From contig CM022665.1 in assembly GCA_012295275.1 (NCBI GenBank), positions 19,732,150 through 19,796,149 on the forward strand: a stretch of 64,000 nucleotides of DNA. The letters are read 5' to 3'. The notes below the pieces were generated by a model. It searched no databases and had not been told where the DNA came from. It saw only the letters and a program-made list of their open reading frames with translations. The position numbers and the translations under genes are program-made. Of the stretch, positions 12,801 through 25,208 are shown piece after piece; the first letter of the stretch is position 1; each line of letters begins with the position of its first letter. This DNA comes from Chrysomallon squamiferum. Its lineage: Eukaryota; Mollusca; Gastropoda; Neomphalida; Peltospiridae.

Positions 12801-14720
12801 ACATAAAACATATTCTGATAACCCCATTATTCATGTTATACTGTTATACTGAAAGTATTTTAATAAATGGCATAACTGAATTTCTTGTTTGTTGTTATTA
12901 GTGTAGTTATGTGTGCACAAATTAGAGTGTAATTTTATAAATAACAAATACAAATGGTTTTACTCTATGCTTTTTGATGTGTATGTGAAATGACAGAAAT
13001 CAAAGATTGAAAACTCATCAAATATTAATTTATTTGGTCAAAGAATATATGCTGACTAAAAAAAAAAAAAAACACTGATCACTGTACAACAAAATATTTT
13101 AACAGGACTGACAATCTTGACAATAATAATAATAATAAAATAATATTTTTATTGATTTGAGCATTTTATAAACTTCCATTACTGATGCATGAATACGAGT
13201 TATTTCCCTTAGATTGTTAATTCTCCAAGTAAATTTAAAAATTCAATATATTATGTTAATAAGTAAATGAGTTATTTAAAATGTGATTTTTGTAGTAATG
13301 GTTCAATATGCCAGTTCATCAACATTCACTGCATTTTCTTTTTTTCTTTATTTTTTAATTATTATTATTATTATTTAAATTGTTTCCAAATGATGTTTAT
13401 ATATTTTACTAATCTCCAAACAAACTTACTTGTTATTTTAGAAAGTGAACATGGAATATAAATAAATATACATAAGATTAAAGTCCACCATTGTAATAAC
13501 CAACAATTCCTACATTAGTTTTCACTTTCATTTTACATCACAACATTTTCTTTCCTTAAACAAGTATCTTTCCATTAATACCAATAATATTTTCTGATGT
13601 AATTATTCTACCTACAATTTTTGCTGAAAGAAAGGAAAGGTTTTTCTTTGAATAGTATTGTCATTACTGATTCAGCTATAGGTAAAACTTTTGTTTATAT
13701 AGAAACTGTCTTCTACTAGCATAGAACATTCTGAATTACTTTGTCTCTGTACCTCTGTTAATAATTATATTAACTTATAGAATAAGATGAACGTGGGATA
13801 TATTCACACAGCTACAAACTCTTGTCTTTCGGTATAAATTTCGGCTATCAGCTATATGTAATGGAATATGAAATGTTAATGACAGTTAATGAAAACCAGT
13901 AACACATCTGCTGCATCTTGATAAATATTTCAACATCACTTGGCATGCAAGTTGCAGAAGTTGTAGTCATTTGAAACAATTCATATCACCAATAAATACA
14001 TTTTTAAAATATTTATTCATTTTATGAGGAGAGGTGCATTAACTGAAATGAAATTTAAAAGTAAAAAATGTTCTGACATTTTATAGAAATGTATATGTCT
14101 ATTACTTCTAGAATTTTGATTATAAAAAAAAAAAGGCAGTATAAAATTTGCAAAAGATTATAATACACATAATGTAATGAAGCTTAATATATTTATTCAA
14201 CTAATTCAGTCAAATTTTTTTACCATTCACTGTTATTGCATAATTCTCAATGTCTACACAAACTTCAGTCTTTTACCATTAGTAAACAAATATAGCTATA
14301 TACTTATGTTTTTATTCCTTTTAAAATAATATTTACTATTTTAGAATTCTTGATGTCCACATATACTTCAACATGCCATTGCTCTAAAAGATTTCACTCT
14401 GGTGTTGTGAGATGCTGGTGCTGATGTCAACACTCCTATCTTTGTCAGCAACAATTTTACCTTTTGAATTAGTCTGAACATTTTAATAAAGACCTTTTTA
14501 TTACCAGTATCAGTAGCTTCAAATTTATTTACATCAGTATCACTGTAAAATATTTATAACACAAGTGTACCAGTAGATTGTTCTGTATGAAAATGTTCAC
14601 AACATTAATTGATTAAACACAAAGTTTAAATAGTTTGTAACAATATTTTTGTTATTTTTTCATTATTAACATGTTAAGTTATTAAATACACAATTTTCAT
14701 ATGAGGCTAAAACAAAAAGA

Positions 14721-14751
<31 letters not shown>

Positions 14752-15500
14752 ATAACCAATAAAAAAAGGACAAAATTCATTCATTTATGTTAAATATTTA
14801 CACTTAATAGCTGTCAAATAATAATAATAATAATAAAAATAATAATGTCTCATCAAATAAACATTCATTCATTTATTTATTCAAATTATGCATCAAATAA
14901 TAAACTTAAATTTTGAAAGAGGACTATTTTTTTCATATAAAGTTTAGTCAGGGTTATGTCCCTTTATGTAAAAATTGTTTTAGTTATCGTCACACCATGC
15001 TAATTTCATGTTATATTCGTGATTTTGTAATAATTTTATCAGATTTTATAACTATAGTGATTGGTATGAGAAATAACTTTCAAAACAAAATGAGTTAATC
15101 CTAGTGATTAGAAACAAAATATTTTTTTATGCTGGACATTATAGCTTTAGAGCATTCACTGGGATGGGAAAAGTTTGCTGGATTCTGAAACCTGACAAAC
15201 TGAAGAGAAACCTGATCAATATTACATAAGTTTATTACCAGTTTTCACTTTTCTGAAAATTTCAAATGTATGTGCAACAACTACTTAACCCAGAAGTGGC
15301 TAATTCTATCTGTAACCTAACTTGTATCAATGTCATAAATTCAAGATTTATTCAAATGAGTGATTTTAAATTTCATCCTAACACTCATTGTAAACATTCC
15401 CAAGTTGATGTTTTGGAAATGACAGTAATTAATTTTTTTTATTCTAACACATCATAAAACATTTCAACATTTCAAGTTTCTTGAGATAAATAGATAAATA
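9900..15500. other. AT-rich non-coding DNA, no gene seen
   Basis: No open frame here has recognisable domains, codon bias or plausible exon structure. The sequence contains poly(A) runs at about 11893-11918, 13058-13072 and 14724-14748, a short (CA)n near 11770, (AAT)n near 13120 and 14820, and otherwise unremarkable AT-rich sequence. A slightly GC-richer patch at 11060-11170 has no coding signature. Confidence 0.5.
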
Positions 15501-16145
15501 AATGTAATGATAACCGCAACTCTAATCCTTATGCTAACGCTAACCTTATTGCTAATTCTAACTCTAGCTATAACCTTACTTGTATCAATACGACAAATTA
15601 AGGATTTACAGAAATAAAAGTTATTTGAAATTTGATCCTAAAAATAGTTCACGTTTTATATGAAACGTCTGTCAACATAAGTAGTTAATTAAATCTAACC
15701 CGAACTCTTACCCCAACTCTAGCCATAATCCTTTAATCCTTTAATCCTAACCCTCAAACTCTAACCATGAGCCTAACCTCAACCCTAATCATATTCGTAA
15801 TATTAGTGCTAACCCTAACCATAATGATAATTGTAAACCTAATCTTCATCCTAATCCGAGTGGTAACTCTGTCCCAAATTTTAACACTGTCCTTTACCCG
15901 ATCAGAAACTTTAAATGTAAATTACGGATTTGTTGAAATTAAGGCTGTTTTAAATTGTATTCTAAGATTCGTCGTAAACACTGGCTGGTTAATTTAACGG
16001 AAGTTCTTTAAACTGAATTATAACACTCATACCAATTTCGAAACTGTTACATGAAAAGTCTTCTGAGATCAACAAATGATTAAATCAAAACGTAATTCTA
16101 ACGGTAATCACCGTGTTAAATCCCAGCCGTAACCCTAAACCTAAC
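15500..16145. repeat. Degenerate CTAACC-type repeat
   Basis: Scattered heptamers and hexamers of the type 'ctaaccctaacc' with variants (ctaaccttat, taatcctaac, cctaaacctaac) run across about 650 bp with no fixed period. It resembles decayed telomere-like or CTAACC-type dispersed repeats of marine invertebrates. A (TA)n run follows at about 16147-16170. Confidence 0.6.
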
Positions 16146-16146
16146 T

Positions 16147-17387
16147 CATATATATATATATATATATATACACATACACATGTGGGAGAGATAGAGACAT
16201 ATCACAGATTTTATTGCATCAATTAAAATTATTATTAAATGTTTTTGTATTGATTTGATGTTTTTAGTTTTGCAACTGTAGAATTTTTATTGTGATTTTG
16301 TTTTATGAACCTGGTCAGTTTGTCCTGCTTGGAGACGCCAGAGTTACTATGTTGTAAATGTTAACATTGCTGTATCAGGAATTAAACTAATACTAAAACT
16401 CTTCAGTTGGAAACCCCATCTTATTTGTTATTCTTTAGACAGTGGTATGTATTACGTATGTATATTATATCAACCTATCAGTCTCACGAGATCCGCTTGC
16501 CTTGCTCCCCCCATCCCGTTACATATACAGTGGTAGGCAGTATAAGCGTACTACTTCTACGATGTGTACTATACTGAAGCAGGGGTTGAGAAAGGCTGTA
16601 ACTCCAACCAAAGGCGTTAAAATAATTTGTTTGATCTTCAAGATAAATACACTTTACAAAATCAAATTATTTCTTTACATTCTCTTTTATTTTATTTTTA
16701 TACAATATTTGTCATTTATAAATACATTTTTCTTATTTAAAAACACGTTACAAAAATAAATAAATATAAAAAAATGGGGTGTTTTTTGTGAGGCTGTTAC
16801 GGATTAATGGTATTTCAGTTAATTTCAGTCGGGAAATGGATTTGAAATACGAGCAAATTGAGTTACGATACCACTGTATGTATTTTGTTACTGTCAAATT
16901 TTGATCACCATGTAGGTGAGTTTCAGTTTTAAAGATATTCATCGTTTTTTTTTTTTTTTTATGAGGATTCTTGTTTAGTTTAGTTTAGTTTTGTTTTGTT
17001 GTTTATTTATTTAATTTTATTTAATTTTATTTATTTATTTATTTATTTTTTTAAACAGTAATGACATTTATTTCGTTGCTGAAATAAATAAACGGTGAAT
17101 ATATTTACTCTATTTTGTGATTTTTACTGAAATGGATGAAAAAATAAATAATAAAATAAACAGGTGTGCACGAGACAGCCGTTCGTTGAAGAGTTAAGTT
17201 GAGGCACGCGACTTCGCTCAAAGTATTTAATTTGAAAACTAATACACAAGTCTAACGGTATGTTTATTGTCTGTGAATCTCATTTTTCATTATTAACCGC
17301 TCATTTCCTACTTGAGCGTGCATCTGTCTCAAACACCTGCCCACCTAGCGAAACACCTGCTATGTGCCCGACGCTCACAGCTAACCA

Positions 17388-17432
<45 letters not shown>

Positions 17433-18463
17433 TATTATTATTATTATTTTAAACTTTAAATGAATGCAGTAATTTGTGCGTGTGCGCGAGTGTGTTTTAT
17501 TTCGACGGCAAAGGAACGTGTAAATAAAGTGTGTAAGTGGAGTTTTTCGCTGTAAATATAGTTTCGATGTGTCTGTATTTATGTGACTAAGTATAGTGTA
17601 ACAATTTATTTACTTATCCATATATGTTTATATACTAAAACGTCAAAACCGTATATGGCAGTAAGTTATTTCTCTACTAGTATTAAATTAAACAAACAAA
17701 TAAATAAATAAACAAACAAAAAACACACATAAACGAACAAACAAACAAACGAAAATAAATAAATAAATAAATAAATAAATAAAGAAGCAAACAAAGTAAC
17801 AAAACAAACAAACAAATAAATAAATAAATAAATAAATAAAATTATATTTAATAAATTATGATAATGTTGAAGGCAGATGTTCAGGCGCGTGGCCAGGTTT
17901 TGTTGGTCTATTTTCATACAGCTGTCGACACCACAAAGGAACTGCGTGTACCGCTATGTCGGGACCGATGCTATTCGAGTGTGACCCTCGGGTAGAACAA
18001 TGTCCGCTTTCTTCCAGTGCAGCGAGCACGCGCTGTCTAGGATAACATTCAAGCCGCATCCCATGTGTTGCATGCTTTTATTTATATCTAAGTCAGAGCG
18101 CGCCAATGTTCCCGACACTAACATAATGGAATTTGTTATTTTTAAAACGAACCAACATTTCCTAAACAAAGAGATTTTAAAGACTGTTTAAAATTTCTCA
18201 TTCCTAATTCACTGGCTACATTTTAAATTTTGATTTAAATTGCAAGTTATCTTTGAATTTCAATTTCTTCTTCTTCTTGAGAAACATATCTAATGTGGCG
18301 TCTTTAGGCGTTTTTTCTTTTTGCTTTTAGTTACAGTATATCAGTTCATTGCTTTCATTTCTGTGAACTTTTAGAATGTCTTCACTATTTCTATCAAGAA
18401 CATAAAGCGAATTTTGGTCAAATCACAGACACAGTTTTTTCTTTTTGAGGGGGTTTCTGTTTC

Positions 18464-18494
<31 letters not shown>

Positions 18495-18965
18495 CTTCCA
18501 ACAAAACTTTAATGTGATGCTATTTCCAGTCGGCTTTTATTATTCAGCGCTATTCGTGCTTCCTTTAATGTTATTATCTGCCTGCGCTTCACCTGTATGT
18601 AAATTGGGCTTTAAACGGCTTTATTAACCCTCATAGCACGAGCCGAACGCGTGCGTCAAGCGTCGCGTGCCATCACATCTGTGCTGTCTTCTCGCGCGGC
18701 TGTAATAAAATGTAGGTCACGTGAGGTCATTTACACGTCGTAGGCCTGCACTGAACTGCTGAGACAAAGAAAGACGTTCACAAAATGCATTTTATCATTT
18801 CACGAACTTTATAAAATCTTTTTATTTACATTCAGTAGGATATTATTAACTGTTGTCGTATTATCTCACAGGTAGATTATAAGTAGTTGTTAATAACTTA
18901 CATTACTTGCTAACACAAACAGTGTGCACACTTTTGTGTACATTAAAAAAAAATAAAAAAATAAA

Positions 18966-19001
<36 letters not shown>

Positions 19002-19333
19002 TAAAAAAATATATATATAGAATGTAATAAATTTATGTATGAACTTGAGCAGTCGTTATAAATTAAGTAGTCTTAAAAGTTTTATATCTAACGCAATGGC
19101 AGACGATCTCCATGTTACAACAGTATGTTATTTTTTCGCTCTTAGGGCCGATTTCTCAAACATAGATAACACTTAAACATAGATAATAATAAATCATAGA
19201 TACTGCCACGTGCGAAATCAGTACCCGGCCGTCACATGTTAATTCCATGTACCCGTTTTGGTTTCGTCTTCATGTCTCGTACGAACGGAGAATACTAATT
19301 TATTTTAAAAGTACTGGAGTTGTAGTAGATGAG

Positions 19334-19395
<62 letters not shown>

Positions 19396-20110
19396 GCACG
19401 CGCGCGTATAATATAAAATACACTAGACTTTTTTAGAAATGAGACAAAAACACTAAATCGCCGAGTCAGTTACGTCTTTCATCACAACGATGTTGGTAGA
19501 CTTCAAACGGTAACCGTAGACATAAACGAATTCATTCAAAAATAATAATAAATAAAATAAAAATCGTCAATTTCGGTATGAGGCATTTGCCTCATTTGCC
19601 TCAGTGTAGTTACGGCCATGGTATATGTAATGTATAGTTCAGGGAATATATTTAACCATGTACTATGTATAATTCCTGAAATTTAGTCTGCTATTTCATA
19701 CATATTCCCAGAAATTGTTTGACCTGTTATTTGTATCAAATTTCCTATCTTCGTGATAACATGTAACAAAGGTAAGTTGTTCATTGAAATGATAGCGTTT
19801 AAGCAATGAGAAGACAGTTGTTTCAATAGTAAATAAGCAAAAAGTAGAGCATGGTTGAATAATTTTTCTTCTGCTAATGACTGTTATTAGTAAGCATCTG
19901 ATAACAGAAATAAAAATAAAATTAGTTACGTGTACTTAAGCTTGTGATGTGATCAGAATTTGAGTAACCTTTACTGCCAATATCCAGTGCGTATGTGTGT
20001 GTGTGTGTCAGTAAATTTTAATTAGTTATAATGGTTTCTTTTCTTCTTTTTTAAAATAATCTTTTTTTTTTGTTGTTGTTTTTTTTTTTTTTTTTTTTTT
20101 TATTTATCAC
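16147..20110. repeat. Microsatellite-rich intergenic stretch
   Basis: Holds (TA)n at 16147-16170; (ATTT)n-like runs at ~17000-17055; (AAT)n switching to (ATT)n at ~17388-17447; a long (AAAC/AAAT)n tract at ~17690-17840; T(n) at ~18470-18494; (AAT)n at ~18965-19000; (CA)n at ~19335-19391; T(n) at ~20079-20101. Two GC- and CpG-richer islets at 17880-18110 and 18630-18770 sit inside it; neither has an acceptable exon or domain. No gene is supported. Confidence 0.7.
19484..19620. repeat. Dispersed repeat, copy 1
   Basis: Begins 'atgttggtagacttcaaac' and ends 'cctcagtgtagttacggcc'. The same start and end words, in the same order and orientation, occur at 28585-28772 within cyclin D intron 4, with a diverged A/T-rich middle. 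Family unknown. Confidence 0.7.
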
Positions 20111-20458
20111 TGCAATGAAAAAAGATTATTCAAAACATACGACAAGCATGATATTAAAAGATAGAATAAACTATAGGTAAATGTTTAAAGTTTTTATTTT
20201 GGCTAATTGTGTCCAACACGAGCTGAACAGACTGAGCCAGGTAAATGTGTTACCATCAGTTGGTTTTCGTCAGAACTGTTACAAACAAATTATCTTAGTG
20301 TGTGATATAGTCAATGTATTGTTGTATTGCAAATGCAGATAACAAATAATATTAATATTACCCTTTCAGTGGTTAAACACTTGCCTAGTCTTTACTTGAA
20401 GAAGTTATATTTGTTAAAATCAATTGCCTGGATGTTTTGTTATTAAACACTGAAAAAG

Positions 20459-20559
<101 letters not shown>

Positions 20560-20589
20560 CAGTAACAGTATACAGACATAATCCCAGAA

Positions 20590-21600
20590 AACGAGGTAAT
20601 AACAGAAATTATTACATGAAGCAATCAATCAACTAAGGAAAGAAAAATCACCAGGCCCTGATAGAACCAGCCATGGAATGCTTCAACATCTGGGAAAAAG
20701 ACAACAAAAATAAATTTGTAAAGATCTGCAATGCAGTTTAGGTCAGTAGATCTGTATCACAATCCTGGCGAGAACAAGTATGATCCCAGAAAGGGAAACA
20801 ACAAATGCAAACCAGACGGCTATAGATCAACTCTAGGCAGACATGAAGTAATACAAGCTCCATTTAGCCAGAACAGATCCACTGAAGATCGGGCCACCAA
20901 TGAAAGAGATTGAGGATAAATTCCAAGAAAGAAAGAAAGAAAAAAAACCCCACCAAACAAAACAAACAAAAAAACCCCACAAAACAATCGCGCTTTGCTC
21001 TCTGGACAGAAAAAAAAAAAAAAAAAAAAAAATAATAATAATAATAATAATAAGTTTGACAAGGTCAGGAGGTAGAGATTGAGGCTAATGAGGTACCAGT
21101 GTCAAATATCGTGATATATGTGGATCTGCCTATAATTCATAAATCGAAAAGCACGTGTCAAGAACCAAAGACAGATACAAAAAAAAAGGAGAAAAGTCTG
21201 AAGCACGGTGTACCACAAGGAGGAGTTCTCTCATCAACATGGAATGACATCCTGGAGAATGACAAATTCAACAGAAACGAAAAAGCCAAAAACCAAGTTT
21301 CAAAAATAGTTACTGCATCTGTAAAGTCAACATTCATACAAACTCTAAACACAGTAACAGGCCTCCTGTCCGCTAAACTCGGCAACCCCATCAAAACACT
21401 CATACATTTGCCATGTTCAGAAGATATGAGGAACACCAGTGCACCGGAGAATGACAAACCAAAGCACAGCCGAATGAAGCGTAAACGTTTCATACAACTG
21501 GCCGGAGTGATAAAAAAATAGTGATGTAGAATTCACGGACGACATGACCAAGAAAATCCAGGCACATTGTACAATTCATATATGGAAGAGTCACAACTTT
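20590..21600 (+). pseudogene. Non-LTR retrotransposon reverse-transcriptase relic
   Basis: Several LINE reverse-transcriptase landmarks occur in the right order but in different frames. KSPGPDRT..GMLQHLGK is at about 20643-20700 (family form: K.PGPD...E.L..LG). A stretch resembling the following S.R....IP..K block is at ~20757-20830. HGVPQGGVLSS at 21204-21236 is the GVPQGSVLSP motif. VEFTDDM at 21526-21546 stands where the YADD catalytic box is expected. The longest surviving frame is 21099-21521 (140 codons). Frameshifts, stops, an A-rich insertion with (AAT)n at ~21009-21053, and the altered catalytic box show it is dead. Confidence 0.75.
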
Positions 21601-22334
21601 CCAGACAATCAGGAGGCTCTATCATGAATTTTCAGAGCAAAAAGTGAAAAAAAAAAAAGCTCTTTCACTAGAGTACATTCACAATGCCAACTCACAAGAT
21701 CAGTGGATTCAGTTTATATTGTTGACACAGCCGAGGAAATGAAACGAAACGCTTGAGAATACACCGTGACATGTTTGCGAAATTCCGAGTGTGAGGCAGT
21801 GGAACATGCATCTTGATTTCCTGAAACGTTTAGAAACTGCTGAAGTCTTAGGAACAATTTCCTCTGCTCAAGATGGAAGTAAACACAGACATGGATTTAT
21901 CAGTTTCAGTGATGCAGACTGATGCCGAAAAGATGCTAAAACTAATCCTAGTATGTCATCAACGGGCTCCATCGCTGAACCCTGTCAAATGTTAGGAGTC
22001 CGCCGTACTCCAAAATAACTGTTCCAGGAGAAATCAATTGAAAGTTAGGTTGCAAAAGTCACCCAGGAATTTAAAATTTTAACAAAAGTTATTATTATTA
22101 TTATTAATATAAATCCATCTCTTGGTTCTCTTCGGAATGTTGGTGAATCCTTGGACATTAAACACTTCGAAATTTCACAAGTAAACACAGAACAAAAATT
22201 GAGAATATAACTGATCACTTATTCTCACCCGAAAAGCATACTGGTGATACTTCAGTGCCAGAAAACGAACTACCAACAGATATCACGAACAGTCAGAATT
22301 TTGTAAGATCTGGGGAATCCTAGGGATAATAACA

Positions 22335-22790
22335 AAAGTGATTTGCATCCATTTAAATGCACTGCGTGGTGTGGTCTAACGACCAAAAGAATTACTGGAC
22401 GTAATGTAATTGAATATGAAGATGGCAGCGCATGGCACGAATGATTAATCAAAGAGCTCTGGTTTCTGGAATCATGCTAGTTGATCACACGGATAATGGA
22501 GCTTCTGAGGCTAATTCAAGAATTCAGAAACTGCTGGGCCGTCACGTTTTCCTGATTTGGCGCCTCACAATATATATCTTTTTTTATTTCTTTTATTTTT
22601 AAGGGGGCTACCTGACAGATCGTGTTTTCATCAACAAGACTCAGAAAATTCAGCAGGTCAACACTGCAGAAATTGAAGGGCTGCAGCTAGACTGCTGCTT
22701 CAGAAACAAGTGCTGAAAGAAAATTACTGAGAACGTCTGAGCAACATAGAATTTTTACCGTTTATGTAAATTTCTCAGTTACCAACAAAC
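22335..22790 (+). pseudogene. Tc1/mariner-superfamily transposase relic (C-terminal half)
   Basis: KCTAWCGLTTKRITGR (~22355-22402) followed by an E-rich IEYEDGSAW is typical of the region just before the second catalytic aspartate in mariner-type transposases of the class with WCG/ITG motifs. In a shifted frame, RFPDLAPHNIYLF (~22544-22583) corresponds to the SPDLAP.DY.LF motif around the third catalytic residue. LTDRVFINKTQKIQQV (22612-22659) corresponds to the downstream K..V....P.TI..L segment. Stops and frameshifts separate the blocks, and a T-rich insertion near 22572-22600 disrupts it. Terminal inverted repeats were not found. Confidence 0.7.
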
Positions 22791-22799
22791 ATCTATTAC

Positions 22800-23997
22800 A
22801 TTTTTAAATACTTCTGTGCCTTTCAATACACAATATATTAACATTGAACATATAAATGTGTAATGTGTATGTCCAGTAATAAAAAAATAAAATAAATAAA
22901 AAATAAAAATAGTGTAGAATTCTTCAAACGTATAGAGTGTTAACAAAGCACTAAGCAAGTGGCTTGTACACACACATTTCGACAGATACGTGTTAATACA
23001 GAACCAGCCATATAAACACTGTATTCTGAATGTGAAAAGAATAGAAGACAGAGGCGGGAGTAGAGAGTGAGTCTGAAAGATAAAACAGAGGGTAGACACT
23101 GAAAAATGAAACCCATCTGTAGACACTGAAAGATGAAACAGAGGGTAGACAATGAAATAAATCATGTAATAATACGTTTCGTCAGCTGTTCCAAGTCTTG
23201 AACCATGTAATGTGCCAGAGGCATGCCCTCTTGACGTCACAACAGACAACACGTGCCTAATAAAGAAAACAAAAATATGGACCAGTAGCGACCTATATTT
23301 ATGGGGGCCCTTTGCAGACGGCAACGATGTCTAGGTAACCGCTGTTATCTTCTTCACTGACTTGTTCCATAACAGATAACAATAATTAAAATAATAATAA
23401 TAATAATAAAATAAAAGAGTAACACGGCATCTCAGATTTGGATTACAATTCTGAAGCAACGTGGATTAAAGATTCTTCTGCGGCCCCTCGGGGTTTAGAG
23501 GCTCTGATGCCTAAGCTTCATTAGCTTGATAACAGATCCGCCCCTGGTACAGACACTGGTAGATGGTAATATCGGAAATTACAATTAAAAATGTGAATTA
23601 TTACAAATACTTAGCGGTATATTTCAAGATTATCCATAGGAATGCAGCACTCGCAATCACAACGATAAGAGATATGAAAACTCTTTCAAAAAATTCTGTG
23701 TGAAGAAACCACGACACTATATAAGGAAGTGTCACGAAAAACAGAAAACTGTAAAAAAACAAGAGATAAAGAACTGCCAGTCAGTAACTGCAATTGAAAC
23801 AAATAGTTCAAAAACATTAAAATTTAAAACAATTAAAGAAAAAAAAAAATAATAATAATAATAATAAACAGTAAATAAATAAATAAATATAAAATATCCG
23901 CGGCCAAAAGAAACTTTCCCATTGAAATTTCAGAAAAACTGAAAAAAAAGTTCAACAAATGAAAAGCATGTGCAATTATGGTAGGCTGAAAAAAAAA

Positions 23998-24028
<31 letters not shown>

Positions 24029-24058
24029 GAATAATAAAAAATATAAATAACTAAAAAC

Positions 24059-24089
<31 letters not shown>

Positions 24090-24480
24090 TTATAATTAAA
24101 ATAATAATAAAATTTTCAAAAAATTGAAAAAATTAAAGCTTCAGACGGTATGTCACACATCCACAGTGACGAAAAATCACACAGGAATGCAATGCATGAC
24201 GCACGAACAACTCGCTGTTATCGCAGCACGGTTGTTTCCGTGTTGTAATCAGACAGAAAGAGACACCAGACACACTTTGAACGGCAACATCCACTGAGGT
24301 TCGGTATTTGTGGATCTTGCATCTGCGGAATCATTTTTGACAGTGACATCATCGTCGCCAAATGGCTTACGTCACAGTGTTAGTCAACAGACCCAACGTT
24401 CACGACATAAAGGTTTACAAACCACAGGGAAAAAACTGGGCATTACATTTTTGAAAATGTAAAAATTGCAGTGCATTATC
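22800..24480. other. Intergenic DNA with simple repeats, no gene seen
   Basis: A 181-codon minus-strand frame at 22779-23324 has no domain and includes a 2-3x tandem of ~37 bp (23080-23155). Further on are (AAT)n at ~23390-23415, poly(A) at ~23988-24030 and A/T-rich simple sequence to 24140. A stretch at 24160-24420 is less AT-rich and contains CRE-like words (tgacatcatc, tacgtcaca), but nothing ties it to a gene. Confidence 0.5.
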
Positions 24481-24499
24481 GCGATTACTAGTGATCAGT

Positions 24500-24690
24500 T
24501 TCTGTGCTGCTATTTCCTTATCATCTGAGATTGACATGGGCCCTGACTATTGTGTGGGGAATGGTTAACGAAAACATGAAAGCTCAGCGTCCTTCCATTT
24601 GTCAAACAACAGCCATGTGGTGTCATTTATCAGAAAACAATGCCAGACCTTATTCAGACAAAACTATGATTGATAGTATAGAAGATAGAT
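24500..24690 (+). pseudogene. Possible second mariner-like transposase scrap
   Basis: A 62-codon frame contains LSENNARPYSDKTMIDSIED. Its ENNARPYSDKT resembles the DNA.PH....T signature that holds the second catalytic aspartate in mariner-type transposases, with the aspartate replaced by N. No neighbouring blocks could be aligned, so this is tentative. Confidence 0.3.
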
Positions 24691-25208
24691 AGCAAAATGT
24701 TAGAACAGGTTGAAAAAGAGAAAGATTGAAATGTCTTACTGAAGATGTGTTTTATAAATAATATGCAGATAAAATTATTTATAGATCAGATCAGTTTACA
24801 TCTTTATTCCTGGGATAAGTTACACAATTCCAACATCAGTGTACATGTTATGACACTGTTTTCTGTTAACGCTAACTGACAACAACACCTTAAATTCATT
24901 TCATCTGCAATTTTATTGGCATGTTATGTACATATACAGAAATAATTCATTACAAATGTTTTCATTAAACATTTCTGTTGGACAAATGTCCTTCCAGAGA
25001 TTCACTTGCTGTCTTTTCATTAAAAAAAAAAACAACTAAAATGTTGCAGCCAAGATTTGACATTGTTTCAAAACACTGAATGTTTTAATGTTGTTTCAAA
25101 ACATTTAATCTTTAACTTGATGGCCATGGCTGGACATGCATACATCATAACTGCTCTATGTACACCATTCATACTTCATGGTGGCGAAGGTCTGAGCCTA
25201 CATTTCAC

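Noticed and set aside
17856-18191. Overlapping minus- and plus-strand frames in a GC-richer islet
   Set aside because: No splice structure, domain or match to a remembered protein; open frames result from local base composition.
22779-23324. 181-codon minus-strand frame
   Set aside because: No domain, includes a short tandem repeat and the antisense of the mariner remnant's tail; hydrophobic content follows from AT-rich antisense codons.
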